Positions 9,439 through 18,388 of a DNA stretch of 64,000 nucleotides are shown piece after piece. The notes beneath the pieces are model-generated. The model saw only the letters and a program-made list of their open reading frames with translations, searched no databases and was not told the origin of the DNA. Made by a program: the position numbers and the translations under genes. Position 1 is the stretch's first letter. Every line of letters begins with the position of its first letter. The DNA is from Kribbella monticola. Its GTDB lineage: Bacteria > Actinomycetota > Actinomycetes > Propionibacteriales > Kribbellaceae. The DNA lies in contig NZ_QFXK01000027.1 in the NCBI RefSeq assembly GCF_003261635.1, positions 124,001 through 188,000 on the forward strand, in the 5' to 3' direction.

Positions 9439-9855
9439 ATGAGCTCAGAGCGTCCGCTGAAGGTGCTGGTCTACAGCGACGACCGTACGACGCGGGAGTC
9501 GGTCCGGCTGGCGTTGGGCAAGCGGCCCGCGGCCGATCTGCCCGAGCTCGAGTACTTCGAGTGCGCCACCGAGCCCGCGGTGATCAAGGCCATGGACGCC
9601 GGCGGCGTCGACCTGGCGATCCTGGACGGCGAGGCCGTTCCGGCCGGCGGGATGGGGATCGCCCGGCAACTGAAGGACGAGATCTTCCAGTGCCCGCCGG
9701 TACTGGTCCTGATCGGCCGCCCGCAGGACGCGTGGCTGGCGACCTGGTCGCGTGCCGAGGCGGCCGTGGCGCACCCGATCGACCCGATCAAGCTGGCCGA
9801 GGCGACCGCGGAGCTGCTCCGGGCGCGCGCCGCCAAGCTCCCCGCGACGACCTGA
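9439..9855 (+). CDS. Degenerate response-regulator receiver protein
   Basis: 138-aa single-domain protein with a CheY-like receiver fold. The acidic pair (YSDD, residues ~13-14) and a possible phosphoacceptor Asp (LAILDGEA, residue ~57) are present. The usual switch Thr/Ser region reads VLVLIGRP, and the usual Lys-Pro near the end reads AHPIDP, so the conserved Lys is missing. There is no output domain. It may be a pseudo-receiver acting by protein contact. It lies 10 bp before trpD on the same strand, so co-transcription is likely. Function unknown. Confidence 0.7.
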   Translation: MSSERPLKVLVYSDDRTTRESVRLALGKRPAADLPELEYFECATEPAVIKAMDAGGVDLAILDGEAVPAGGMGIARQLKDEIFQCPPVLVLIGRPQDAWLATWSRAEAAVAHPIDPIKLAEATAELLRARAAKLPATT

Positions 9856-9865
9856 CCCGCCGGCG

Positions 9866-10924
9866 ATGACTGCCGGTACTACGGCACGCGGGTACACCTG
9901 GGCCCAGGTGCTCAATCCGCTGTTGCGCCACGAGGATCTCGACGCGTCGGCGACGGCGTGGGCGATGGAGCAGATCCTGTCCGGCGCGGCGTCTCCGGCG
10001 CAGCTGGCCGGCTTCGTGATCGCGTTGCGGTCCAAGGGCGAGACCGTCGTCGAGGTCGAGGGCCTGGTGGCGACGATGCGCGACTTCGCCACGCGGATCG
10101 ACGTACCGGGGCGGACGCTGGATGTCGTAGGTACCGGTGGTGACCAAGCGCACACTGTGAACATTTCCACGATGTCCGCGATCGTTGCCGCCGGCGCCGG
10201 AGCGAAGGTGCTCAAACACGGCAACCGGGCTGCTTCGTCGGCGTGCGGTGCTGCCGACGTACTGGAAGAGCTCGGGATTCCACTCGACCTGACCGCGTCG
10301 CAGGTGGCCGCGGTGGGGGAGTTGGCCGGCATCACGTTCTGCTTCGCGCCTGCGTTCCACCCCGCTCTGCGGCATGCCGCCGTACCGCGTCGTGAGCTCG
10401 GCGTGCCGACGACGTTCAACTTCCTTGGCCCGTTGGCGAATCCGGGCAACCCTTCGGCGCAGGCTGTCGGGGTTGGGGATTCACGAATCGCCGGGTTGAT
10501 GGCCGGCGTACTGGCTCGGCGGGGGATCGACGCGCTGGTGTTCCACGGCGACGACGGGCTGGACGAACTGACCACGATGACGACTTCGCAGGTGTGGACG
10601 GTCGGACGTGGTGTTGTGGAGGGGCCCGAGACGCTGGATCCGCGGGAGTTGGGGATCGAGCCGGTTCCCGCCGAAGCGTTGAAGGGTGCCGACGCGACGT
10701 ACAACGCGAAGGTGGTCCGGGCGCTGCTCGACGGTGAGCGCGGGGCGGTGCGCGACGTCGTACTGCTCAATGCCGGTGCGGCGTTGGCTGCGCATGACGG
10801 GAGCACGGGACCGTTGGTTTCGCGGATTCGCGCTGGGATGGACCGGGCGGTCGAGTCGATCGACTCGGGTGCGGCGAAGGCGTTGCTGGAGCGGTGGATC
10901 GCCGCTTGCGCTGAGGTGCGCTGA
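9866..10924 (+). CDS. trpD: Anthranilate phosphoribosyltransferase
   Basis: 352 aa, the usual length for TrpD, which transfers phosphoribose from PRPP to anthranilate in tryptophan synthesis. The PRPP-binding signature GTGGD is followed by [21 protein letters not shown] 9866 was chosen; the longer frame starts inside the receiver gene. No other trp gene is in the window, which is normal for this actinobacterial trpD copy next to the bcc operon. Confidence 0.96.
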   Translation: MTAGTTARGYTWAQVLNPLLRHEDLDASATAWAMEQILSGAASPAQLAGFVIALRSKGETVVEVEGLVATMRDFATRIDVPGRTLDVVGTGGDQAHTVNISTMSAIVAAGAGAKVLKHGNRAASSACGAADVLEELGIPLDLTASQVAAVGELAGITFCFAPAFHPALRHAAVPRRELGVPTTFNFLGPLANPGNPSAQAVGVGDSRIAGLMAGVLARRGIDALVFHGDDGLDELTTMTTSQVWTVGRGVVEGPETLDPRELGIEPVPAEALKGADATYNAKVVRALLDGERGAVRDVVLLNAGAALAAHDGSTGPLVSRIRAGMDRAVESIDSGAAKALLERWIAACAEVR

Positions 10925-10954
10925 GAGTCTGTTGAGCTTCGCGGTCTCTTGATG

Positions 10955-10997
10955 AGAACAGCCGCCCGCTTCCGGTGAGGGAGCGGGCGGCTGTTCT
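10955..10997. terminator. Bidirectional terminator between trpD and the convergent membrane-protein operon
   Basis: A perfect 16-bp inverted repeat (10955-10970 with 10982-10997) and an 11-nt loop, between two converging genes. No strong T-run on either side, as is common in high-GC actinobacteria. Confidence 0.8.
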
Positions 10998-11002
10998 GTT
11001 GG

Positions 11003-12748
11003 TCAGTTGTTGATCTTGATCTGAGCGACGCGGCTGCGCCAGACGGGCAACCACTGCGGGGTCGAGCCGGCGATGTCGCCGATCGAGACGGCCGCCGTAC
11101 CGTCACCGCGGTCGATCACCGCGATCAGGATGACGGAGTACGTCTCCTTCAGCTTCGGCACCTTGACCGGGATCCGGGCGGTGATCTCGTGGCCGGGGTG
11201 GCCGCCGACCGTGATCGCGCGGTGGGTGACGGCGTACGGCTTGGTGTTCGCGTCGTACAAGCGGGTCAGCGCCATGCCGCCGGCGGACTGGGCCGCTTGT
11301 TTGAGACCGGCCGGGCTGTTCGTGTAGGGGACGTCCTTGGGAAGCTGGCCGAAGGACACATAGTTGCCCCAGCTGCCCTTGCCGTCGTACTTCGCGTGCA
11401 CGGTCAGCCACGTCGCGGCGCCGCCGACCATTCCGCTTCGGTCGAAGTTGTCGCTCCACTGCGAACTCATCAGCGGCATCGTGTCCTTGTTGAAGGCAAC
11501 AAGAGTGGAGCCGACGACCTTGCCGACCGGCGGCGGTGTCGGCGACGGGCTCGCCGACGGATTCACCGTCTTCAACGGCGTCTTCGCCGACGGCACCGCG
11601 ACGGGCGTGACGGCATCGGCCTTCGACCAGATCCAGTTGACACTCCAGACAGCAGTCAGCAACGCCACCACCACCAGCAACGCCGCCCCCACCAACCGAG
11701 GCGTCCGCGTCGAATCTCCACCACCCGCCGACTTCAGCCGACGCCCAACCACCCCATACCCGTCGTCGCCACCCTCGACCCCAACACCAGCCTGCCCGCC
11801 GTACTGCGCCCCAGCCCCGTACTGCCCGCCACCCTGCGCCCCGGGCCCGTACTGCGTCAGCGCACCACCTTGCGGCGGCCCAGCGGCATACTGCGGCTGC
11901 GACCCAGCCCCGTACTGCGGCAGCGAACCGCCTTGCGCCCCAGCCCAGTGCTGCGGCTGCGAACCGCCCTGCGGTCCTCCGTACTGCTGCTGCGGCCCAC
12001 GCCCGTACGGCGCCTGCCCACCACCCTGCTGCACCGGACCACGCGGCGGCTGCCCACCTTGCGGCCCGGCCCAGTTCTGGGGTGGCCCACCTTGCGGTCC
12101 AGAACTCTGCACCGGTTGCCCGCCACCTTGCGGCCCGCCCCAGTTCTGGGGCGGACCACCTTGCGGTCCAGATCCCTGCACCGGTTGCCCGCTACCTTGC
12201 GGGCCGGCCCAGTTCTGTGACTGCGCACTACCCTGCGGCGGCAGCTGCTGCCCCGGTCGGCCCTGCGCCGGATGCCCTTGCACAGTAGGAAACTGCGGCT
12301 GCTGCCCACGTACCGACTGCTCTGAACGGACCTGCGGCGGACCCACCTGATCCTGCGGCCGACCCACCTGATCCTGCGGCCGACCCACCTGATGCTGCGG
12401 CCGACCCACCTGCGGCCGAACCACCGGCGCCTGTTGCCCCGGCAACACCTGAGACGGCCGGCTTTGTGGCTGCTCAGCAGACGGAAAAGCCGGCGGCGGA
12501 GGAGGCGGAGCCGGTGCCCGCGACTGTCCCCCCAACGGATCTCCCACCGAGGCACCCCCCGACAACGCATCCGAAGACAACGCATCCGCCAAACTCGACC
12601 CCACCGACGGCCCCACCGCCAACACATCCGACGAGCGATCCGAGGCGGGGTGCGGGTTGGGCGGTCCGGGCGGCGTGGCGGGGCGCGGGGGTGCGCTGTG
12701 CCTGGCCGGAGGGCGCTGGGGCGGTTGCGGGGTCTCGTTCTCAGCCAA
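11003..12748 (-). CDS. Pro/Gln/Gly-rich single-pass membrane protein with extracytoplasmic domain
   Basis: 581 aa. Residues ~1-330 are low-complexity (Pro, Gln, Gly) with repeats, followed by one membrane helix (LVGAALLVVVALLTAVWS), a Ser/Pro linker and a C-terminal domain of ~180 residues. The C-terminal segment VIDRGDGTAAVSIGDI resembles VFDLGDGTAVGYISDI in the next gene upstream, so the two are paralogues. Topology suggests a disordered cytoplasmic tail and an external sensor or binding domain. The ATG at 12748 overlaps the upstream gene by 8 bp (operon). I do not recognise a named family for the external domain. Confidence 0.75.
   Translation of the reverse strand: MAENETPQPPQRPPARHSAPPRPATPPGPPNPHPASDRSSDVLAVGPSVGSSLADALSSDALSGGASVGDPLGGQSRAPAPPPPPPAFPSAEQPQSRPSQVLPGQQAPVVRPQVGRPQHQVGRPQDQVGRPQDQVGPPQVRSEQSVRGQQPQFPTVQGHPAQGRPGQQLPPQGSAQSQNWAGPQGSGQPVQGSGPQGGPPQNWGGPQGGGQPVQSSGPQGGPPQNWAGPQGGQPPRGPVQQGGGQAPYGRGPQQQYGGPQGGSQPQHWAGAQGGSLPQYGAGSQPQYAAGPPQGGALTQYGPGAQGGGQYGAGAQYGGQAGVGVEGGDDGYGVVGRRLKSAGGGDSTRTPRLVGAALLVVVALLTAVWSVNWIWSKADAVTPVAVPSAKTPLKTVNPSASPSPTPPPVGKVVGSTLVAFNKDTMPLMSSQWSDNFDRSGMVGGAATWLTVHAKYDGKGSWGNYVSFGQLPKDVPYTNSPAGLKQAAQSAGGMALTRLYDANTKPYAVTHRAITVGGHPGHEITARIPVKVPKLKETYSVILIAVIDRGDGTAAVSIGDIAGSTPQWLPVWRSRVAQIKINN
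12071..12217 (-). repeat. 69-bp and 21-bp coding repeats in the Pro/Gln-rich protein
   Basis: The sequence ccagttctgg recurs at 12071, 12140 and a near copy at 12209, giving a 69-bp (23-residue) unit. A separate 21-bp unit (7 residues, QVGRPQD-like) recurs at ~12348-12410. Both keep frame. Confidence 0.7.
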
Positions 12749-15632
12749 CGTTGATTCCCTTGTAGACCTGGCTTTCGGCCGCGATCAGGTCCGGCCGGTT
12801 CGTGGGGATGTCGCTGATGTAGCCGACTGCGGTGCCGTCACCGAGGTCGAAGACGGCGACAGTCAGCGTCAGCACCTTCGCGGTGATCTTCGGCGAGTTC
12901 ACCGTGACCGACTGCTGGTAGTACCAGCCGGCCTTGCCCGAACGCTTCACCGGTCCGTTCCGCAGCGGCTTGAACGTCACCGGGATGTCGCCGTACATCG
13001 AACTCTGGACCTGGAACGACAGATCCGAAGCGGTCGCCTGCGTGTTCCCGTTGAACAGGGTCGCCGTACCGAGCGCGCCGACGAACACATCGGCGTACCA
13101 GTCGTTCTTGCCGTCGAAGTTCTCTTGCAGCAGCACGTACTGGCCGCTGGAGTTGAGCAGTTGCGGTACCAGCCGCTTGCGGTCCGACCACGGCGGCCGC
13201 AACCGCGGGAACGAGATCGCGTCCGAAGCGATCCGTGAACCCTCGTGCAGCTTGGGATTCTTCGACTGCCCGGGCGAAGTGGTGCTCTGCGGACCGGTCG
13301 GTTTGGTCGTCGGTTGGGAGGTGGGCGCCGAGGTCGGCGCCGTCGTCGGATCGGAGCTGGCGCTGGTCGGCCCGCTCGACACCGGAGCGGTCGGCGACGT
13401 GGTCGGATCGGCGGTGTTGTCGTTCCGGTCCTTCAAGATGAAGAACACCGCCGCCACAACGATGAGCACCAAGCCCACCGCCGCCGCAATCACCACCGTC
13501 GTCTTGTTGCCCCCAGCACCCGATCCACCCGATCCGCGCGCCCCACCCTTACGCCCCGAACCCTTGTCCCCACCATCCCCGCCATCCCACTGCCCAGCCC
13601 CACCCCGCTGCCAGCCAGTAGTCGTCTGCGTCCCCCCACCCTGCCACTGCTGCCCCGCCCCTTGCAGCGCCACCCCACCGCCCTGCCAAGCCCCACCCTG
13701 CGCGCCATCAACGCCCTGTACGCCGCCCTGCCCAGCCCCGCCCTGCTCAGCAGCCCCCTGCCACAAACCACCCTGCCCGCCGCCCCCGACGCCCTGCCCA
13801 CCAGCGGCCCCACTCCACCCGCCAGCACCACCTTGCGCCGCATCACCCTGCTGACCAGCAGCCGGCTCCCACAGACTGGCCTTCCCATCCTCGCCAGTAC
13901 CACCAGCAGTCCCAGCCGCACCGGCACCAGCCCAGCCGCCGCCACCTAGTACGCCGCCCTCCCCGCCCCCGCCCGCTTCGCCAGCGCCCTGCCACAAACC
14001 AGCCTGCGCACCGCCACCGGCACCCCCAGCGCCCTGCCCCGCAGTAGTCGCCTGCCACGGGCCGGCCTGCACACCGTCGCCGGTGCTGCCAGCGCCTTGT
14101 CCCGCAGCGGTCGCTTGCCATGGGCCGGCCTGCACGCCGTCGCCGGTGCTGCCAGCGCCTTGTCCCGCAGCGGTCGCTTGCCATGGGCCGGCCTGCGCGG
14201 GGTCGCCGGTGCTTCCAGTGCTCTGCCCGGCGGCGGTGGTGCCCCAAGGTCCGGCATCGACCTGCGTTGTGTCGCCTTGGGGTGCGGTGACATCGCCGGG
14301 GGTTTCGCCGGCTTGGGTGTTGTTTGCTTGCCAGATTGCGGTGGCGGCTTCTGGGTCGGCGCTCTGGTTGTTGCCCCAGGCCCCGATGTTGCCAGCTGCC
14401 TCGTTGCCTTGTGCGTCAGCTTTCTGGGTTGCGGGGTTGGGCTGCCAGCCGCCCGTCGCCGCCTGTGCGGTGGAGTCGCCCGGCTGAGCGCCGGTTGTCT
14501 GCCACGGCGTACTGGCTGCGGTTTGCCAGCCACCACTCGTGCTTTGCTGCGTACCGGCGTTCCAGCCTTCGCCCGTGTTGACCTGCGTTGGTCGCGAGGT
14601 CCAGCTCGTCGGCGCCCATTCCTGAGTTTGCGACTCCTGGTCGCCACCCTTCCGCGCCCACGAACCAGCAACCACGGTCGCGTCACCATCACGACCACCA
14701 TCGCCGTCACCGGACACACCCGCATCCCCCGACGCGCCCGCATCACCTGAGGTACCTGCGCCGGCCGACGTACCTGCGCCATCCGATGCGCCCGCATCAG
14801 CCGATGCGCCTGCGCCTGCCGACGTACCTGCGCCATCCGATGCGCCCGCATCAGCCGACGCGCCTGCGCCTGCCGACGTACCTGCGCCACCCGACGCGCC
14901 CGCATCAGCCGATGCGCCTGCGCCTGCCGACGTACCTGCGTTGCTCGTTGCGTCAGTAGGAGCTCCGGCGCCGTTGGCAGCGGCCGCGGCGGCGGCGGCG
15001 AGCTTGCCTACGCCGTTCTCCGCTGCCTTGGGCTCGGCGTTCGAGTCGGAGTCGTCGCCCGACGTACCGGGCATCGGCTCGGCCAGCTTGAGCTTCCAGC
15101 GGCCCTCCGGTGCGTCCTCACTGTCAGAAGTTGCTGCTGCGCTGGCTGACGGTTTGGCGTTCGGATCGATCGGGCGGGCTGGCTGCTGAGTCCAGTGGTT
15201 GGCAGGTACCGGAACCGGCGCCACCTGAGTCCAAGTCGCCTTGGCCTTCTCGGCGGCGCTCAGTTTCTCGGCAGCAGCCGCCGCGGCAGCCGCGTTCTCA
15301 TCTGAGTTCGCTCGAGTTGAGTTGAGCTGACCCGACCTCGCCAGATCGGAGGCCCCTTCACCCGACGTCGCCTCGGTCGAGCTGGTGGCGGCGTTCGCAG
15401 TACCGGCTGGAGCAACGCTCGGCGAACCGGTCGAAGTCGAGTCGTCTGAGCCGTCAGCACCGCTTGATGTGCCTGCGGAGGCGCTCGGTTTGGTCTCGGC
15501 AGTGGGTGAGGCGGGGGTTTCGGTGGGGACCTCGGTTTCGGTTTTGTTGGTCCACTGCGTCCCGTTCCACCAGCGGATGGTGTTGGCCTGTCCGGTGGGG
15601 TCCGGATACCAGCCCGCGGGAGGGTTGCTCAT
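12741..15632 (-). CDS. DUF2510-domain membrane protein with long Gly/Ala-rich repeat tract
   Basis: 963 aa. The N-terminus (AGWYPDPTGQANTIRWWNG) is a DUF2510 domain, common in actinobacterial membrane proteins. Residues ~40-730 are low complexity and rich in Gly, Ala, Ser, Gln and Trp, with 18-residue and 21-residue repeats. One membrane helix follows (VVIAAAVGLVLIVVAAVFFIL region), then a Ser/Thr/Pro linker and a ~150-residue external domain related to that of the downstream gene. Likely a cell-surface sensor or scaffold, by topology only. First gene of a two-gene operon. Confidence 0.8.
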   Translation of the reverse strand: MSNPPAGWYPDPTGQANTIRWWNGTQWTNKTETEVPTETPASPTAETKPSASAGTSSGADGSDDSTSTGSPSVAPAGTANAATSSTEATSGEGASDLARSGQLNSTRANSDENAAAAAAAAEKLSAAEKAKATWTQVAPVPVPANHWTQQPARPIDPNAKPSASAAATSDSEDAPEGRWKLKLAEPMPGTSGDDSDSNAEPKAAENGVGKLAAAAAAAANGAGAPTDATSNAGTSAGAGASADAGASGGAGTSAGAGASADAGASDGAGTSAGAGASADAGASDGAGTSAGAGTSGDAGASGDAGVSGDGDGGRDGDATVVAGSWARKGGDQESQTQEWAPTSWTSRPTQVNTGEGWNAGTQQSTSGGWQTAASTPWQTTGAQPGDSTAQAATGGWQPNPATQKADAQGNEAAGNIGAWGNNQSADPEAATAIWQANNTQAGETPGDVTAPQGDTTQVDAGPWGTTAAGQSTGSTGDPAQAGPWQATAAGQGAGSTGDGVQAGPWQATAAGQGAGSTGDGVQAGPWQATTAGQGAGGAGGGAQAGLWQGAGEAGGGGEGGVLGGGGWAGAGAAGTAGGTGEDGKASLWEPAAGQQGDAAQGGAGGWSGAAGGQGVGGGGQGGLWQGAAEQGGAGQGGVQGVDGAQGGAWQGGGVALQGAGQQWQGGGTQTTTGWQRGGAGQWDGGDGGDKGSGRKGGARGSGGSGAGGNKTTVVIAAAVGLVLIVVAAVFFILKDRNDNTADPTTSPTAPVSSGPTSASSDPTTAPTSAPTSQPTTKPTGPQSTTSPGQSKNPKLHEGSRIASDAISFPRLRPPWSDRKRLVPQLLNSSGQYVLLQENFDGKNDWYADVFVGALGTATLFNGNTQATASDLSFQVQSSMYGDIPVTFKPLRNGPVKRSGKAGWYYQQSVTVNSPKITAKVLTLTVAVFDLGDGTAVGYISDIPTNRPDLIAAESQVYKGINVG
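14061..14249 (-). repeat. 63-bp tandem coding repeats
   Basis: Copies begin at 14061, 14124 and 14187 (marker gccggcctgc), encoding a 21-residue unit with the motif QAGPWQATAAGQGAG. The middle copies are nearly identical, which suggests recent expansion or gene conversion. Confidence 0.8.
14766..14940 (-). repeat. 54-bp tandem coding repeats
   Basis: Units start at 14766, 14820, 14874 and (partial) 14928, each opening with cgacgtacctgcg and encoding an 18-residue Gly/Ala/Ser/Asp repeat in the DUF2510 protein. Frame is preserved. Confidence 0.8.
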
Positions 15633-15682
15633 GGGTTCACCGTAACTTCAGCTCGTGTCAGAGAGGGGGCGGATTCCGGCTC

Positions 15683-15970
15683 TCAGGCGCCGTCCTCCTG
15701 GCCCAGGCTGAAGGCCGCCTCGAGGTCGTGGGTGGAGTAGGTACGGAACGCGATGTGCGTCTCGGTGCTCAGTACGCCGGGCACGCGGTTCACGTGGTCG
15801 GGGATCACGGTCGCCAGGTCGTCGTGGTGGGCGACCCGGATCATCGCGATCAGGTCCAGCCCGCCGGTCACCGAGTACACCTCGCTGACGCCCTCGATCG
15901 CCGCCACCTGTTCGGCGACCTCGGGAATGCGTGCGACGTCGGCCTTGATGAACACGATCGCGGTGACCAT
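15683..15970 (-). CDS. Stand-alone Lrp/AsnC ligand-binding (RAM) domain protein
   Basis: 95 aa consisting only of the ligand-binding domain of Lrp/AsnC regulators (MVTAIVFIKADVARIPEV, then VTGGLDLIAMIRV). There is no helix-turn-helix. The ATG at 15970 has a strong ribosome site (GAGGAGAGGAC) just upstream; a longer frame adds only non-family residues. Such proteins assemble into rings that bind amino acids, but the partner is unknown. The upstream 23-bp repeat array separates it from the exonuclease gene. Confidence 0.85.
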   Translation of the reverse strand: MVTAIVFIKADVARIPEVAEQVAAIEGVSEVYSVTGGLDLIAMIRVAHHDDLATVIPDHVNRVPGVLSTETHIAFRTYSTHDLEAAFSLGQEDGA

Positions 15971-16036
15971 GTCGTCCTCTCCTCGAACCCGGAACCCCGG
16001 AACCAAACCTCGAAACCTGCCGCTGCAGCATAATGC

Positions 16037-16335
16037 GCCCCGCACACCCGACCCCGATCGCGCCGCTCACCCGACCTCGAGCGCGCCGCTCACCCGCCCC
16101 CGATCGCGCTGCTCGCCCGACCCCGGTCGCGCTGCTCACCCGATCCCGATGGCGCCGCTCGCCCGACCCCGGTCGCGCCGCTCACCCGATCCCGATGGCG
16201 CCGCTCGCCCGACCCCGGTCGCGCCGCTCACCCGAGCCCGATGGCGCCGCTCGCCCGACCCCGAGCGCGCCGCTCACCCGAGCCCGATCGCGCCGCTCGC
16301 CCGACCCCGAGCGCGCCGCTCACCCGACCCGGTCA
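16037..16335. repeat. 23-bp tandem minisatellite (~13 copies)
   Basis: Head-to-tail units such as gcgccgctcgcccgaccccg plus three variable bases run without spacers. The clear array starts at 16060 with 12 units, preceded by one degenerate unit from 16037. Neighbouring units alternate ctcaccc and ctcgccc variants. Because 23 is not a multiple of 3, long stop-free frames occur by chance in several frames here. It fills most of the 440-bp gap between two minus-strand genes. Confidence 0.9.
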
Positions 16336-16408
16336 CGCAGCTCGATCGCCCCCGATCCCGCCGCTCGACGCACCGCGTTGTGCTGCTCGGTGGAGCCGTG
16401 CTGGGGGC

Positions 16409-18214
16409 TCAGCTGGCGCGGGTGGCTCCGAGGGGGCGCATTCGGCGGCGGCGTTCGCTCGGGTGGTGGTGGTCTTCGGAGTAGGAGTTGTCGAGGCGGC
16501 TCACGTGGCGGCCGGCGCCGCTGATGGGGCAGGTCCAGGTGCCGTCCATCTCGACCAGGCGGATGCCGGGGGAGTCGAGCCAGCGCAGTACGAGCTCGAT
16601 CTCCTCGGGCGAGGCGCTCGCCACCGGCCCGATTCCGGGCAGGACCGTCTCGGCCGAGGCGCGCAGCATCTCCAGGTACTTCCGCGGATCCGTCCCGCGC
16701 GGGCTGATCCCCGCCGCGGCCAGCCGCCCCCGCCGGATCACGTGCAACTCCCAGCCGCCGTCATCGGTACGCCGAGCCGCGCAGATCTCCGCGCACCCCG
16801 TCAGCGACGACATCCGCTGCATCTTCGCGCTGCTCCGGACGAACGCGCTGAGCCGATCACGATGCACGGCCGCGTCCTCGAACCGCTCGTCGGCCGACAG
16901 TACGTCGATCCGTCGGTCCAGCGCCTCGACGACGGGCGCCGGGTCGACGGTCAGCGCCGAGCGCAGCGCGGTGACGAATTCGCCGTACGAGTCCGCCGAG
17001 ATCCGCCCGTCGCAGGGCGCCACGCAGCGGCCCATCTCGGCCAGCACACACGGTGAGACGGACGGCGTCCGCGACATCCGGACCGTGCACTGGCGGATCG
17101 GGAACGCTTCGTGCAGCGCCGCCATCGCCCGCTCGGCCGTCTTCCGCGAGCTGAACGGTCCGAGATACCCGGCGTCGTCGTCGCGCACCTGTTTCACCAG
17201 CGACAGCCGCGGGAACGGCTCGACGGTCACCTTCAGCCAGTGCTGCCGCTCGGGGAACTTCGACCGCCGGTTGTACCGCGGTTTGTGCTCCGCGATCAGC
17301 CGCAGCTCGCGGATCTCGGCCTCCAGCGCCGTCCCGCACTCGATACCGCGGACGCCGGTGGCGATCCCGATCATCTCGCCGATCCTGGTGCGGGTCTCGG
17401 AGGCGGTGAAGTACGACCGGACGCGCGTACGCAGGTCCTTCGACTTCCCGACGTACAGAACCTCGCCGCGGTCGTCGGTGAACAGATAGACACCAGGTGC
17501 GTGCGGCAACGACTCGGCCAGGTGCCGCTTCGCGCGAACCTGCGGCGCGACGCGCGCGGAGTACGTCTGCAGGTCTTCCAGGGTCTGTACGCCGAGGGAG
17601 CCGACCCGCTCGAACAAACCGTGCAGCACGTCGACGGTGGCCCGCGCGTCGGACAGGGCGCGGTGATTCGGGGTGGTGGTTGCCCGGAACAACTTCGCGA
17701 GCGTGCCGAGTTTGCAGTTCGGCGCCTCGTCGGGCGTGATCACCCGGCGGGCCAGCAAGGCCGTGTCGACGACGGCGAAGTCGGGCCAGTCATAGCCGTG
17801 GATGTGGCTGTCGTGTTTCAGGAAACCCATGTCGAACGGCGCGTTGTGGGCCACCATCACACAGCCCCGCGCGAACTCCAGGAACGCGGGCAGCACCGAG
17901 TCGATCCGGGGTGACGAGGCAACCATCAGGTCGGTGATGCCGGTCAGTACGGCGATGAAGGGCGGGATCGGCTCGGCCGGATTCACCAGGGTCTGGAATT
18001 CACCGAGCACCTCGCCGCCGCGGACCTTGACCGCGCCGATCTCGGTGATCCCCGAGGCGCCCGGTGCGCCACCGGTGGTCTCCAGGTCGACCACGCAGAA
18101 GGTGACGTCGCGCAACGGCGTACCGAGGTCGTCGAAACTCGGTTGCACACCACGGATCGGCATGACCGGCGCGGGCGCCGGGGCAGCGGCGTGATCCGGC
18201 GATGGGCTGCTCAT
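16409..18214 (-). CDS. DEDDh 3'-5' exonuclease fused to a UvrC-like GIY-YIG domain
   Basis: 601 aa. Residues ~35-210 form a DnaQ-type exonuclease with ExoI VVDLETTG, ExoII HNAPFDMGF and ExoIII HRALSDARAT (DEDDh). Residues ~240-330 carry a GIY-YIG nuclease domain (PGVYLFTDDRGEVLYVGKSK) as in UvrC and Cho. The C-terminal part continues with UvrC-like sequence around a Cys cluster (CVLAEMGRCVAPCDG). Such fusions are common in actinobacteria and probably act in DNA repair; partner proteins are not known. ATG 18214 is the best start, with longer frames adding unrelated residues. Confidence 0.88.
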   Translation of the reverse strand: MSSPSPDHAAAPAPAPVMPIRGVQPSFDDLGTPLRDVTFCVVDLETTGGAPGASGITEIGAVKVRGGEVLGEFQTLVNPAEPIPPFIAVLTGITDLMVASSPRIDSVLPAFLEFARGCVMVAHNAPFDMGFLKHDSHIHGYDWPDFAVVDTALLARRVITPDEAPNCKLGTLAKLFRATTTPNHRALSDARATVDVLHGLFERVGSLGVQTLEDLQTYSARVAPQVRAKRHLAESLPHAPGVYLFTDDRGEVLYVGKSKDLRTRVRSYFTASETRTRIGEMIGIATGVRGIECGTALEAEIRELRLIAEHKPRYNRRSKFPERQHWLKVTVEPFPRLSLVKQVRDDDAGYLGPFSSRKTAERAMAALHEAFPIRQCTVRMSRTPSVSPCVLAEMGRCVAPCDGRISADSYGEFVTALRSALTVDPAPVVEALDRRIDVLSADERFEDAAVHRDRLSAFVRSSAKMQRMSSLTGCAEICAARRTDDGGWELHVIRRGRLAAAGISPRGTDPRKYLEMLRASAETVLPGIGPVASASPEEIELVLRWLDSPGIRLVEMDGTWTCPISGAGRHVSRLDNSYSEDHHHPSERRRRMRPLGATRAS

Positions 18215-18388
18215 GGCCAAGACGCTAGAAGGCCCCACCGACAATTCCGCAGGTGACACGCGATCGGACCGACTACGCTCTACACATGCGTACACAAGCG
18301 ATCACTGCGAATCCGGGCGTCGGGCCCGGTCGTTGTGGTCTGCGTCACTGGCGGAGCCAGGCAGCCGTTCCGGCCGGACTGCGGACCG

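Noticed and set aside
16037..16335. CRISPR array
   Set aside because: Units are directly adjacent with no unique spacers, and no cas genes are present.
16033..16524. Long Pro/Arg-rich reading frames on the plus strand across the 23-bp repeats
   Set aside because: The 23-bp period reads through all three frames, so stop-free frames follow automatically. Peptides in different frames are the same short repeat, with no family match.
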